NCBI RefSeq assembly: GCF_001540865.1
Contig: NC_033629.1
Location: 1,325,490-1,389,489 of the forward strand
Direction: 5' to 3'
Length of the DNA stretch: 64,000 nucleotides
Source: Ananas comosus
Taxonomy: Eukaryota; Streptophyta; Magnoliopsida; Poales; Bromeliaceae
Part shown: positions 9,561-22,760 of the stretch, one piece after another
How positions within the stretch are numbered: the stretch's first letter is position 1
Layout of the letters: every line of letters starts with the position of its first letter
Position numbers and translations under genes: made by a program
Notes under the pieces: generated by a model
What the model was told of the DNA's origin: nothing
Databases searched by the model: none
What the model saw: only the letters and a program-made list of their open reading frames with translations

Positions 9561-12500
9561 ATGACAATTAAGTCATATAAATACCAAGCAGAGGCACTGG
9601 TCCGGGACTACTTACTAGCAGATCCATTTGTTCCATACACCTCTGTAATGAGTGGCATTTTCATGTGCAAGGTGGTAAGTTTCGGTTTCATTTAATATTG
9701 GTGTGAGTCGTATAGCTTGATTCTTAATGCAGGAACTGTTAATACAGAGGTAAACACAAGATGATGCGGAAATGGAGATAAAGAAAATGATTCTGCATTT
9801 CATTCTTGCTTCTTATATTACCCTAACTACTTTAAATTAATAGAAAAAGAATTTCTTAGGACTTTTCACTTGTTGATGCGACAAGCTATCAAAAATTAAT
9901 TGGTTGGTTAGCAGTCTATTGTTTGGTATCTGCTAAAGAGTTTGTTTATGAGAATTGAAGTAATCTGCGAACTTACGACTACCAAAGGAAGCTTGGTGAT
10001 TAATGGAAACAAATAAACTGGTTGGAGAAAAACTGCTGTAAATTGCTTCTGAATGCCAATGCAAGTAAAGAGGAGTGACCAAATTAGCCCTATTTATTTT
10101 TCTCAATTCAGACTAATGGAAGCATAAATACTAAATACGAATGGCAAGGAATACAATAATGATTCATCACAATTCTAATGATCATCATATGAACCTTGTA
10201 ATTTTTTACTGGATGGTTATTCAGTTTTCCATATATATAGCTAGTTTCATGTTGATCTGTTTGGTTTGATATGTTGTTGATTGCTAGTCAAGTTCTAGTC
10301 GCCTTCCAGTAGAGATACTGCTCTAATTTTGGCTTTCATTTTTTCCGATTATAAAGTTTATTTTCTTCTTTCTCAGGTGTACGATTTGACAAAATTAGTC
10401 AGCTCATTTTACTTCAAGGGCTATGATTCCCTTATGAAGATCCAACGAATGGAGTGGAACAATAGGTGAGAACAGAATTGATTACTTTCTGCACTCCACA
10501 CCTTATGAAAATCCAACACTCTTTAACTTACATCTGCTTGTACCATTTTGCAGGGGCATGTCCAGCGCTCATGCCATTTTTATCACCATTATGTCATTTT
10601 ACCTACTCTTCTTCTCAGATCTGTTCTCTGATCGCCTCGAAGGACCAGTTACATTTCGAAGTTCGAATATCTCCACTTTCTCGTTAGGGGTAAGAGTTGC
10701 CTTTCACTTTTGTTACAATCTTTTTTTTTTCTTTGTGTCTATCTTCGGTTTGTCTTCCTATGCGATGTAACAATTTGTGACAAGGCATGAAATCTTCTTT
10801 TGGAAAAATGGGGGCGTTTTTGGGAGTTCAAAGGTGTATCTAAGAACTAAGTTTAGTAAGGCCTATTAATGCTGAGATACATTACCCAGTGATAACTATG
10901 CAATATCCAATTTCTCTTTTCTGATTGCAGTCTAGGAGTTTGATTTTAATTTACTGCAAAGTCCTTTCAAATATGTATTTTTTTTGCTTTTTGTTTTTTG
11001 TCATAATGCATTTAACCTGAAATGTGATTTATCATATTTGGATAAACATGACTCAATGGCCGTTCATGTTATCCTCTTATCTAAATTTTTAGTACTCCCC
11101 GGCAGCTAATCACCACAACCTCTTGAGTAAACAAAAGAGATGCTGAACAAGATGTTCATGCATCCAAAGTCCGAGCAGGCCGTGAGCATATATATGAAAT
11201 TCTGATTTTGTAGGGATATATATATATATATGGAGTAGAGCTACTATACTCTTATGAGTATAGAGCTCTTTGTACTCATAGGTTGTTTTTGATGATGGAG
11301 CTTCCGAATCGACGATCCACTCTGTTAAATATGATCGAGAGTATTTGAAACTTCTAATTTGTAATTTTTCGAAATCATAATAAAATCCATCAAGCAGGCA
11401 TAAAATGAATGGTCAAAATAGAACGGCGTACTAAAAATAGATGATCGGATCCTTCAATTTAAGATCGGAGTTATTGATCTTTATCTAGATAGTAAATAGA
11501 ATTTTCTATCAAAAATTCAACTGATTTTGATTCTTTTACACCGTTAAACTAGCAAGTATCTCATACCGACCATTAAAAATTGTCAATTTTGAGATCTTTT
11601 GATCATAAGGTAAATAATGTCAAAAAATTATAAACTTTGATTTCTAGAAGTTTTAAATGCTCTAGATAATATTTAACGGTATCGATCATCAATTCGGAAG
11701 CTCTATTATTGAAAATGACTTACGAGTATAAAGACGATCGTATTCATAAGAGTATAGTAGGCGGACTCTCTCTCTCTCTCTCTATATATAAATAGTTTAT
11801 TTTCTGGGGCTATGTGATGCTGTTTTTTTTCCTTTCCCTCGATGTTACGAGTGCAATCTGATTTCCGGCAGGTTTCAGTTGGGTACTTCATCACTGACCT
11901 TGCAATGATATTCTGGCTCTTCCCTTCGCTCGGCGGAATGGAATATGTTAGTAATCTTCTTCGAAGCATCATTTAGCAATGAGTGTATAATCTAATTAGA
12001 GTAATATTTTATTCCTTCCCATGTAAATCCTTTATGTTTGGTGCAGTTATAAACTTATAATTTATACAAATGGTTTTAAACAGTTGATTGTAACCTATTA
12101 TTAACCAATATTATTATAATTTTTAATACAGGTTGTCCACCATATGCTTTCCACAATTGCAATAGTTTATGCTATGTTGTCGGGGGAAGGACAGTTGTAC
12201 ACTTATATGGTTCTTATCACGGAGACAACCACTCCAGAAATAAACTTGAGATGGTATAAGGGGATAAAACAAATTACTAGGGCAACCAAACAGATGCTTC
12301 ACTACTAAAAAGTTATTTTCACTTGTAACTTATCTGCTTGTTTCTATCTTGAAGGTTTCTTGACACGGCAGGAATGAAAAGATCCGTCGCCTATCTAGTT
12401 AACGGCATAGTGATGTTTATCACATGGCTGGTAAGTTGGTTGTTGTTTTTCTTTAGTCTTTTGTTGTTTGAACTTTAAGATTATGTCATAAGCCAAGTAC

Positions 12501-12975
12501 AAGAAAAATAGCTAGTAACTGACGTAATTGAGATTTAATATTTTTGCACCCATATAAGATGACGTGTGAAAAGTCATATAGTTTTACTGAATCGGACATT
12601 TATTTTTCTGCATACTTGCGGATTTGGGACTGCATATTATTTATCATGCTTTATAAAGAATGCTTATATATTTGGTGTTCTAAATTTTGCAGGTGGCGAG
12701 AATACTGCTTTTCGTCTACTTGTTTCATCACATCTATTTGCACTATGATCAGGTACTTGATCTTCACTCTTCATATGATGTCGTGAATAATAATACGCCA
12801 AATGTTTGGATAACCTTTGTGTTATTATTTTATATATTTCCGACAGGTTCTTCAGATGCATATCTTTGGTTATGTGCTGACATTTCTGGTGCCATTTGTG
12901 CTGTTTGTCATGAACACGTTCTGGTTCGGAAAGATCTTAAAAGGACTTAAGAAAACATTGTCCAAGCGTCGTTGA
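9561..12975 (+). CDS. TLC-domain (TRAM/LAG1/CLN8-type) membrane protein, TLCD4/TMEM56-like
   Basis: Eight coding exons: 9561-9674, 10377-10465, 10554-10689, 11872-11946, 12132-12253, 12355-12430, 12693-12752, 12847-12975. Together they encode 266 residues and all junctions keep frame. The start MTIKSYKYQAEALVRDYLLA is family-like. Several hydrophobic helices follow, with IFWLFPSLGGMEYVVHHMLS, EGQLYTYMVLITETTTPEIN and HHIYLHYDQV as conserved TLC blocks. The paired histidines (VVHH) are a hallmark of the domain. The C-terminus is basic (KGLKKTLSKRR), suggesting a cytosolic tail and ER or endomembrane location. TLC proteins bind or process lipids; the exact substrate of this plant subgroup is not known. 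Intron 3 carries a 0.5-kb foldback element. Confidence 0.9.
11232..11767. mobile_element. foldback MITE in a TA/TC microsatellite (family C) inside the TLC gene intron
   Basis: Bounded by a TA run on the left (11217-11231) and TC then TA runs on the right (11766-11790). The ends are inverted copies: CTACTATACTCTTATGAG against CATAAGAGTATAGTAGGCGG. The interior shares blocks such as TTTTACACCGTTAAACTAGC with the copies at 27070 and 30851. No open frame. Confidence 0.75.
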
Positions 12976-13217
12976 GGATCTGAGTTTGTCCCAATCTATG
13001 ATCATTCCTACGCGGTTTTACTTTTTCTTTTTTTTTCTTGTTCCTGTGTAAAGTCGATGGATATATAAGGTGGGGGAAACAAAAAGAGAGGTAAATAGAA
13101 GAGGGTTTAGCGTAGTGTGGCTTTGTGCTGCTCTTTGTGGCTTAATTGCTGTATATGGATACGAATTGCGTTTTCTTTCGAGTAAAATTCCTGTCGTAGT
13201 TGTTGTATTTTTTTTTT
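12976..13217 (+). other. 3'UTR of the TLC-domain gene
   Basis: Sequence after the stop codon without another frame; T-rich runs near 13020 and 13207. The end of the transcript was not pinpointed. Confidence 0.4.
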
Positions 13218-13577
13218 GAGAAAACTTCAAATACCATCCTGTCATTTCGCATTTTCTCACATTAGTATCCTATGGTTTAAAGTGTATCAATTTAGTATCC
13301 TGTGGTTTTATTTATTTATTTTTATTATCTGTTTTACTAATTTTTTTTTGTTAAATTATTAATAAAGTTAAAACTAAAGGGTACTAAAGTGAATATTCTA
13401 TAAATATAGGTAGGGTATCTGAAGTTTTTTTGTATATAATTTAATAAAATATTAACGGTGGAGCTGACGAAAAGAAAAAAAAAATGAAATCATAGAGTAC
13501 TAACTTAATACACTTTAAATTACATGATATTAAGTGAGAAAGTGTGAAACTGTAAGAGTGATATTTGAAGTTTATTA
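13218..13577. mobile_element. MULE-type MITE (family A), copy 1
   Basis: Starts GAGAAAACTTCAAATACC and ends GGTGATATTTGAAGTT-like in inverted orientation. Subterminal words TAGTATCCTATGGTTTAAAG and their inverted forms recur on both sides. It is inserted in a T-run, which leaves ATTTTTTTT on both flanks. Same family as copies at 24468, 26676, 32415 and 35366. Confidence 0.7.
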
Positions 13578-14538
13578 TTTTTTTTCAACTTATGACAAGC
13601 TCTTTGATCGATTTTCTAACGGCAACTTTGGTGATCTCTCTCTCAAAAAATTTTAGACTAAGTATTCAATGTTTGTATGTATACAAATTTTTTATCTAAT
13701 AATAACTAGATATGTTCACGTGGTATTATTTATGGAAATGAATAAGATATATTTTTTTTATCCTACAATATATATTCTCTATAATTTTCGATGGAGCCCA
13801 TTATCTCCATTGGGATGGGGAGAGATTGTATTAAGCTTAATAAAAAAATGTGATAAAAAATAAAATTATAAAAAAAATAATTATTTTGTTTTTATATGTA
13901 GTATTGTCTTTTGGCAATAGGCAGTTAAAATATATTTTCCACAATTTTATTAAAAATTTAAAAATAGAAAAAATATTTTTATATATTTTCATTCTAATTT
14001 ATTTTACCTATTAATATTAAATAAGTCTTAATCAAGAATTAAAATGCTTATCGGGATGGACTGTATCTACTGTGTCGTATCATGTCAGCAAAATATCGGC
14101 ACGATACAGTTCCTATACCGATGGCAAAATTCAAAGCCCTCTTTTTTTGAAATTAGTTAATAATTTTTTAATAAAACTTAAAAAAATTGATAAAAATACG
14201 TAATAAATAATTGACATATTTAATTGCTAAATAAATAAATATTTCATGTCACGATTCGACACGTACTATGCCGATAAGTTTCGGACGCGAGGCTCTTAAA
14301 TCCTTGGTCTTATGATAAACAGCTCATGTGGAATAAATGAATTGCAAACTATACTTCGTTACTTTGGGGTACATTCTGGGAAACCCATAAATCTACTCTC
14401 CTCGTCCAGCGAATCCGACACTCCATTTCCAAAACCCTTCCCTCGTCACCCCTTCCTCCTAAATTTACGACCCCAATCCACACCAAAACCCTTATTCTCT
14501 TCCTCTACTACCCGAATTTCGTCGCCTCCCCCTCTCCG
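13578..14538. other. AT-rich spacer and SWAP70 promoter/5'UTR
   Basis: AT-rich, no gene. The last 150 bases are C-rich and pyrimidine-rich and form the likely promoter and leader of the SWAP70-like gene. Confidence 0.4.
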
Positions 14539-17500
14539 ATGGCCTCCAATGGAGCTACCGCGGTAGGTTTTCGCCATGTCAATCACTTCACATTCAGATC
14601 AAATCCATGCCATTGTCGTGGTTTTACCAAAAAGAAAAAATTGGTGTTTTTAGAGAGTTGGAGACGCGGAGAGTAGCTTGGAGAAGATAAAGCGACAGCT
14701 TACTTCATCCTCAGGGAGGTATCTGCTCCAGGGCCCGCTTCTTAAGCGATCTGAAATGGTGAGGCACCCGATCCATTTGCGTTTCGTGGGAATTGGATTC
14801 ATCAGGTTCCTTTTGCGGGATTTTTAAGATAAAATTTTGATTTTTTTTTCTTTTTTATTTTTGGTGCTCTAAGATCCGTGATCTTTCTCTTCTTCTCGCT
14901 TCTGGGGATGTGTTTGATGCTATTGATCCCTCCTGGGGTATTAAAATGATGCTGTAGTGGAGTATCAGAGTTGTTGGTTATGAAAATGGTTGCTCTTTGA
15001 TCTCTATGAATCATTAAGTATTCAAATGACACTGAGTTCAAACAAAATTTATTCTGTGAAATTGAGTTCCTATTGGGGTTCTTCTTTGTGTGAAATCAAT
15101 GAATCATGCTCACAGAAAGATGATATGCTCATAATTTGACCTCGCACGAGAAAAAAAACATGAAATAGTTAGCAAAAATATCAATTTTAACAGAAGTAAA
15201 TGGATTAATAAGTGCCTCAGCAGCAGTATGTACCAACAAGAAGGTACATGGGAGGAAAAAAAACTTACAAAAACTGCTGTATATTGGAATTGGAATTGGA
15301 ATTGGAATTAATTTCACAGCAGTTGTTCATTCTTTCTGTTTAATATCTGATATCTAGAAGGGGAGTCTAAAAGCTTCTCCATTGTTGTTACGTGTGCGAA
15401 TTGTAGAAACACACTTTTTAATGTGAGTTTAAATTGTACATATATATGACCCTCGCTGTATCCTCAGTAGTTGGAATCTCATGTACTTGTTTTTTTTTTC
15501 AAAAAAAATTTTAATACAGTATCCCTATTCATCTAACTTTGAAATGGGTCTTATTAATTTCTCCCTTTGGATGCTAAATATAGCAATGATTGGCGCTCGC
15601 TGTTACAATTCCAATTTTTAGTTGCTAAATTTTATTTCTTTCTTTTTTAATAGCTGAGGAAGTGGAATGAGCACTGGGTGATCTTAGACCCCACTAGTGG
15701 GAAGATGGAATACAAGTACGGCATTCTGGGTGCATTTTGTTTGGAAGTTCTTAACTTGAAACTTGGTGAATATTTGATCTTATTTATGTCGTAGGACTGG
15801 GAGAAATGCAGCAGTTATTAAGGGAAATATCATATTTGACTCAACGAGCACAATCACATTGTCCCCTGTGAATTTCCAGTATGCAGTTGCTTCTTTGCTC
15901 GTCATATTAGAATTCGTTATTGCTATCTAGCAAATGCCAAACGGCCTTTTGAAACATTCTTGTTTAACTTGTGCAGTGGATCGCCGAAATATGATGGCTG
16001 CTGTTTCTGTATCCATATGCTTTGCCTTCTAAATGGCTGGACTTTGTCTCTGCTTTAATCTGTTTGTATTTATGTACCATCCTTACATTATACTAATTTT
16101 TTGTAAGATCGCCTTTCTGGTATCTCTTAACTAAATTGCCAGATATTGGAACTCCACAGAAAAATGATTATTTCCTTTGCGCTGAAACTCCCGGTGCTGC
16201 AAGAGCTTGGGTATCCACTTTACAGTAAGCTTGTGTATCACTTGTGACTTTTATTATGTTTTACAATGCGCTGTACTGTAGTTTTTGTGGCTTGCAAGCT
16301 TGTTATGGGCATATTTTCTTTGCTAATATATGTTGTAGCTGATAATCCATTATCTTTCTCTAGTTTCTGAGATTCTTGCTTGTCAAACAGTGCGACTCAG
16401 TTGGTACTAGAGGCTCATAAAGAGGCAGTGAATTCATTGTCCGGGAGTGGTTCTTCCAAATTTGGAACAGTTACTACCGTAATTGCTGCTGCTAATGCAA
16501 CTGCAAGGGAAGCATCGAAGGAAATAGAGGCAGCAATGAAGATTTCAATGAGAGCAGCTGTAAACTTTGTGACAAATAAGACATGTGAAGGTCATTTGGA
16601 TGATCTGACAATCATGAAGGTGTGCCTTTTCTTTTAACTTCATTTAGATTAGTTATTACCTAAACATCTTGCACTCAAATTCAATTTTCTTTATTTCTTG
16701 AATACTGAGTATTGGATCATCGTCTCATTATTCTCCATGTGATAATAGTGCCTGTTGGGTTTGGCTTCTTGTACGTCTTTCATACTTTTGGAAGCAGGTG
16801 ATTGGTAGTTTCTTTAGCTTTTTAGGTCCAGAAGAAAAAACTCCAATTTGAAGCTTTTGCTTCTGTTGCATCAAAAAGTGGTAGATAAGGGGTTTTTTTC
16901 TTTTCTTTTCTTTTTTTTTGGAAAAACTATTACTGCTTTGAAGAGCTGTACTCAAACAAAAATTTTACAGAAGCTCGACTCAACCCAAAAACAGGCCTTA
17001 AGTGGAAAGCAAGTAGTTAAATGGACATTCTGAGGATTGGAACATCTTTGCTTGTTTTTGAAGGGGCTCCTAAAGAGTAAGCAGATGCTGGACGTGTGAA
17101 GAAAGGTGGATTTATTTAGTTTGTGGAAACAATTTTCTTGATATATGCTTTATTAAATTTATAGTCATTCGGCACTCCATGTTGTTCATTGGCTTCAAAT
17201 TTTCCTTGGGAGGAGAAACTGGAAGCTAACAACCAAGCTAGTTTTAGTATTAGTTAGCTCTTAGTAAGCAGCTGACATCATGAAGTGATAGGCCTGATTA
17301 AAAATGCTTCCGTCAAAATTTTTGTGTGAATTTTGGTGCTCTATATTTATTTTCTACAGGAGACCATTAGAGTGAAAGATGAGGAGTTACAACAGTTATC
17401 TAAGGATATTCGAGCTCGAGATTCCACCATTAGAGATATAGCTGATAAACTAATGGAGACCGCGGAGGCTGCTGAAGCTGCTGCTTCTGCAGCTCATTCA

Positions 17501-18550
17501 ATGGATGAAGAGAGAAAACTTGTACTCGCACATCTTGAGTACCTGAAAAAGGATTTGCATCAACGACTAGAGTCATCTTCAATTAAGGTGACATACAACT
17601 TAGTCACTAATAGAAGAGGCTTTACTTGCATTTTTCTACTTTGTGTTCAAGCAAATAAGTTGTGCTAATTTCTTGTGTTTGTACATGAAAGAGAATGAAT
17701 CTTCTTATGCTAATCACTTTGCTACTGTATTTTCAGTTAAGAGAGTTTGAAGAAAAAGCTATAGTCCTTAGTAAAGAGAAAGAGCTTCTGCTGAAAGAAA
17801 GAGATTCTGCCGTTCAAGAAGCACATCAGTGGCGCTCCGAGCTAGCAAAAGCTAGAGAACGTGCTGTGATTTTGGAAGCAGCTGTCATTAGAGCTGAAGA
17901 AAAAGCTAGGGTTGCACAAGCAGATGCCGAAACTCGTATTAAGGAAGCTGCAGAAAAACTACAGTCTGCAGCAAAAGAAAAGGAAGAACTACTTGCCCTA
18001 GTGAAAGTTTTGCAATTACAAATCGAGAGGTTTGCTTTATGATTTCATGTACTCTATTGGATTTCTTTTGCTTCTAAAGTACAATTCAAACTGTCTCTAA
18101 GTTCTATTTTTGTACATGTAGATTGCATGGATAGAATAATAAATATTCCATCTTTGAAGTTAATCAGAACTAGATTACATATTTCTCGACAGACAACAAA
18201 GTAATTCAAGACAGATCTGTGAAGAGAGATCCGAATTGTGCTCCTACACCGATATTTCTCCTTCATCAACAAAATGTGCGGACTCTTCAGAGGATGATGT
18301 GGACAAAGCTTGCGTAAGTGATTCGAGATCGGTTTTAGTTTCTGAGGAGGAGAGCGCAGTCCAGTTTGCGGCTGAAGGAGTTGAAATACGTACAGTTGGC
18401 GATGCCGAGTGGGATAATCTTCAATCATCATCAAATGTAAGGATTGCTGATGTGAGGGAAATATCCCCCGAGGCCGAGGGAAGCAGCTTGGATATTCCTG
18501 TTGTAACCCAACCAGTTAATGATGTTCCTCATGTTGGGAGCTCTTTGTAA
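14539..18550 (+). CDS. SWAP70: SWAP70-like protein (PH domain plus coiled coil)
   Basis: Ten exons: 14539-14562, 14654-14758, 15654-15715, 15795-15878, 15977-16008, 16143-16224, 16391-16619, 17360-17587, 17737-18029, 18193-18550. They give 498 residues with every junction in frame. Residues 29-135 form a PH domain (RYLLQGPLLKRSEMLRKWNE, VILDPTSGKMEYK, FLCAETPGAARAWVSTLH). Residues about 140-400 are Ala/Glu/Lys-rich heptads with long coiled coil. The tail keeps the VREISPEAEGSSLDIPVV motif of plant SWAP70. In plants, SWAP70 homologues bind phosphoinositides and act as exchange factors for ROP/RAC GTPases in defence and endocytosis. A GGAATT hexamer run sits in intron 2 (15284-15309). Confidence 0.92.
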
Positions 18551-19183
18551 TAGTCATGGCATCTTGTAATGCTAAAACAAGGAGAGAATTCTTTCTGATT
18601 CGATTGTCGAGAAAGCGAAAGTCAATGGGTGTAGCTTGGATATGCTAAATTGGCGGCAGATCAGTTCAGGCTACTGAGAACAGAGGTGGTTCTCTCTTAA
18701 CTTTGATGCTCTTGTAGCCTATTTATTGCCACAAATCTCATTTTGCCGACTATCGGGAATTGCAGAATAAAGGTGTCTGCTACTGTATGAGATTCTGAAA
18801 ACAATAGAGGTTTCTGTTGTGAGATGATTTTGTGAGGCAGCTATTTATGTAACTTTTATTTATATGAATGTAATTGTGGATGTGTAGAAATTTTTGTTGC
18901 CCCCCCTTTTATTCTACTGGGTACTTAACATGTTGCAGTTGCATCATTTTAAGAAACTGATTCAAAAATCTCTTCTTTAAGCATCATATACTTCAAATTG
19001 TAAAATTCTGCCTTCTCCAATGTTGCTACATTCATGTTCTTTTAAGTCACGTTCGTGTTTGAGTACGGCGCGTAATATAAAACATGTTAACCAATTTATT
19101 CTTATTAACCTTAACATTACTGGTTGATTAGAAAAAAAAAAAAAAACAAAAAAAACTAGGGAGTTTCTAGGAGGGGATTTATG
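18551..19183. other. SWAP70 3'UTR and spacer
   Basis: AT-rich sequence after the SWAP70 stop. A poly-A stretch with interspersed C lies at 19130-19155. No gene seen. Confidence 0.4.
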
Positions 19184-19251
19184 TAAAATGAAAGCGGCAA
19201 TTCAAGCTCTTGCGCCATAAAATGAAAGCGGCAATTCAAGCTCTTGCGCCA
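19184..19251. repeat. perfect 34-bp tandem duplication upstream of TIM14
   Basis: Two back-to-back identical 34-bp units, each with ATGAAAGCGGCAATTCAAGC and CTCTTGCGCCA. They are directly adjacent with no divergence, so the duplication is recent. It lies about 700 bp upstream of the TIM14 start codon, in its promoter area. Confidence 0.8.
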
Positions 19252-19651
19252 CCGACTTAAAAATATGTCACGGAGTCGCAGTAAAAACGGCAAAACATCC
19301 TTCTGATCACCGACTTCTCCGACTAGTGTCCAGTAGAGTATCGCCACGTGTTCAGTTGTAGCAAGTTTGTACGACTGATGTCGTAGGAGAATTCGCTCCC
19401 GTTGTCCGCGAAATGATTTTCCAAGATATCTGATCTTCGTACGTCCGTCCGATCCGAGATCAACGGTCCAAATGTCTTCTGCACCTCCTCCAAATTTCCT
19501 ATTTCCCTGTAACTCATTTCCGGTTCCCTGCAAGATCCGAGAGGCGGCGCACACCGCCAATTTCTTTTTCTTGGAGCCAAAGCAAAAGCCTACAACGGTC
19601 CCTGTTATTAAAAATAAAAACCCCACCTTTTCTCCTCTTCTCCTCCACAAC

Positions 19652-19694
<43 letters not shown>

Positions 19695-19952
19695 GGAGTT
19701 TAAGGTATTCGATCTCTCTCTTTTCGAAATTTCGATTAGCTTTTGATCACATTATGTTGAACTAAGTGCTATTACACGAAGTTTGTAGCATCAAAATTGT
19801 GATTTTTATTGGCTTTTTATAAGCTTTTCTTCAAGTTTGAGTGTACATGCAAGCTATTTTTCTCTCTTTGTGCGTTTTTATTGGTCTAACTTGCGTCCTT
19901 TGTTTGCAGCTACTAAGATTTCACGGATTGGTGTGTGGATTTAGCTCAGTTC
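19252..19952 (+). promoter_or_regulatory. TIM14 promoter, 5'UTR with TC repeat and 5'UTR intron
   Basis: A TC dinucleotide run (about 19652-19692) precedes GAGTTTAAG and a GT donor at 19705. The acceptor TTTGCAG ends at 19909, so a 5'UTR intron of about 205 bp is likely before the short leader exon carrying the ATG. Confidence 0.5.
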
Positions 19953-21675
19953 ATGGTAAGATGCTTCAATTCTGAGTCTTTTAAGTGGTGCATTTTGTGT
20001 TTCATTGCAATGCCCACTAACTGTTTGATAGGGGTTCATAGTGTCTACTTCGATTGCTTTTAGCCAATGTGTTATTCTTTGGTGATTGTGGTATGATTTA
20101 ATTATCGATAATTCGTTGCTTAGCTTTGATAAAAACCATACCATGATTTTAGTTTTTGCTTAATGTTTATGATGATGTGCTTGGCATTTTATGGGCTTCC
20201 GTAGTTGGTCACTTGTAGTAATTCCCCTGTTGATTGTATGTATCTGATTTGTAAAATCATCTGTATAGTTTTGATGTTGGGCTAATACTTGTATAGAATG
20301 TTGAAGTATTGAACACCTTTAGATTGTTCTTCTTGTAGTTCATTATCTCATTTGTCATGTTATTTTTCCTTCATTTCAAAGTAAACATGTAGAGAATTAG
20401 AGATGAAGTGAGGGGTAGCTCAATTCCAAAGTTTTGATGAATTAGTAGTTTCTGCATTATCCTAGAAGAAGTAAAATGTGACATGTTATTGTGTCTTTCT
20501 ATGCTATTTCCTCTATCTATCTTATGATGCATTCTGTTTTGTGTTTGTGCATGTGCTTTGGATTGCCAGATGACTTAAAAGGCACTTTTTAGTTGGAAGA
20601 AAATCCGGTACTACTAATGCATTCATCTTCAAGATGTGCTACCCCTCACTTTGTTTCTAGTTTTGCACTTCACCGTTTAGTTTATTCCTGCAATATCTGA
20701 AATCAAATGCAAAAAAAAAGATTTTTTCTGGGTAAAAGAAGTTATTCCTCGCGCAATGTGCGAAAAAATTCTTGTATAACATCCTTTTCTGACCTCCAGT
20801 TTTTCCACTGTTGGTATCGTCCTGCATTTCTTTAGTGAACACTTTCTTTGGCAATCTATCATTGTTTGGAATCATCATTCATTTTTGCGATGTAAACTTA
20901 CTAATTTCTTCTCTCTTCTTTCCTTACCCCGCCTTTGCCAATTCAGACGACTCCTTTAGTTGCTGGTTTAACCGTAGCAGCAGCTGCTTTGGGAGGCAGA
21001 TACATGATTCAGGCATGGCAAGCATTTGGTGGTCGTGCAGCGGTTCCTCGGGTACGGAGGTTTTACCCTGGTGGATTTGAGCGGCAAATGACTAGAAGAG
21101 AAGCGGCATTGATCCTTGGCATTAGGTATATGTCTCTCTAAAGCTTACGTCAAGTAAATTGATTTAACTTATATTAACTACTTTTGGCTCCTTTGGGGAC
21201 AAATTTAGGTTGGATAACTTTTATATCTCCAGTTTATCCTGATATCCTGGAATAATCGATCACCAAAATAGTTTTACGTTTGCTTTAACATTAGTGGGTT
21301 AATTGTAATGACTCTGAATAAATGAAACAAAGTGAGGGATTTTAGAATAACACGGATGGACCGGAATTTCTATTTCTTCTCAAAAGTGTATGTAGCCTTT
21401 GACGGACGATGGGATAACTTGGGTTTTCCTTTTGCTGTCCCCTAAACAAAATGCGACCTAAGCCAATAATATATTATGATGGATGTAATTAGAACCGAGT
21501 CTCGTTCTGTTGTTTCAGGGAGCATGCTGCAATGGAGAAGATCAAAGAGGCTCACAGGAGAGTGATGATTGCTAACCACCCTGACGCCGGAGGAAGCCAT
21601 TATCTCGCTTCGAAGATTAACGAGGCAAAGGATGTGTTGGTCGGAAAAGTAAAGGGTGGCGCCTCCGTCTTTTAG
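19953..21675 (+). CDS. TIM14: mitochondrial import inner membrane translocase subunit TIM14 (PAM18, DnaJ-type)
   Basis: Three exons: 19953-19955 (only the ATG), 20947-21125 and 21519-21675. The product is 112 residues, the normal length of plant TIM14. A membrane helix covers residues 5-27. The segment [20 protein letters not shown] leads into the J domain, with the invariant HPD at 81-83 followed by [19 protein letters not shown]14 stimulates matrix Hsp70 ATPase in the PAM import motor at the inner membrane. The microexon containing only the start codon is supported by phase-0 splicing to ACGACTCC (TTPL), which matches the family N-terminus MTTPL. Confidence 0.94.
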
Positions 21676-22169
21676 TCGCAGCAAGGTGACATCAAGATTA
21701 CACACACTTATTTCTTTGGACTATAGAGAAATCACTATAAATTGGAGATGGCAACAGCATGACATTCTTTTCATAGCTCCTGATTAGTTGTCCTGTAGTC
21801 AGGAACAGGAATCACCATTAATGATTATAAAATGTTTATCATCTATGATTTAGAGCAGTGAGTCATTCTAGTAGTAACCATGGCACAAAAACAACAATTT
21901 AAAGCCTTAACTACACTTGACTACAATGGTTCTCTCTTTATCTCTCTCTCAAACACACTTATGCACACACTGTGGAGAATGTGAAACAACTATTTTCTGC
22001 TTGAGGTATTTGAGAAAAATGATTGTTTTATATGCCATCGTAATCTGAGGTTTCGAGTTCAAGACCATTCAAGCTTCTGGTCTCATTTAATTTTTTTCGT
22101 GTATTTGAAAAAATAATAATAATTTGTGTTTCACATGGCTTCATATCATTCTATGTTCTTGGTCTTTAA
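21676..22169. other. TIM14 3'UTR and spacer
   Basis: AT-rich 3' flank with a short TC run near 21930-21945. No gene seen. Confidence 0.4.
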
Positions 22170-22760
22170 GGTATCGTTTGGTTCGGATATAAATAAGAAC
22201 TGTCTATTTCAGAGATATGTATAAGTTTAGGTGTAAACAAGAATTAAATTAATTTTGTATTTGGATGAAAATTGGGTTGTTTCCTGGAAGAAGAAAAATA
22301 ATGTTTGGATAGATAAGATAGAATTAAAAGGATAGTAGATAGTTATAAATAAAAAATAATTATTATAATAAATTTATAAATTTTATAAAAATGCTACATA
22401 AACTTAAATTTATTAAAAATAATTTATTATAATATTTAAATATGATTTATTATAAAATTTAAATATAAATAATATGTATTAATATAGCATAATTAATAAT
22501 TTTATAATAAAAATAATATATTATAGTATATAACATATTATATTTATATAATTTAGTTTTAATTCAATTTATAATTTTAATGAAGTTTGAAAGAACTATT
22601 CCACTAAAATGGTGGAATAGTAAATTCCAAGCTATTCCGGGATAGCTGGAAATAGCAAGATTTGACCGGGATAGAATATTTCGGCCAAAAATCATTTCGT
22701 TTAGTGGAATAGCGGGGATAACTTTTGTTATCCTGTTTATATTCCGAACCAAACGGGGCC
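22170..22760. mobile_element. Tourist-like (PIF/Harbinger) MITE, 591 bp
   Basis: Terminal inverted repeats: GGTATCGTTTGGTTCGG on the left and CCGAACCAAACGGGGCC on the right. TAA lies immediately outside both ends (22167-22169 and 22761-22763), the target duplication typical of PIF/Harbinger elements. The interior is AT-rich without coding capacity. Confidence 0.85.
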
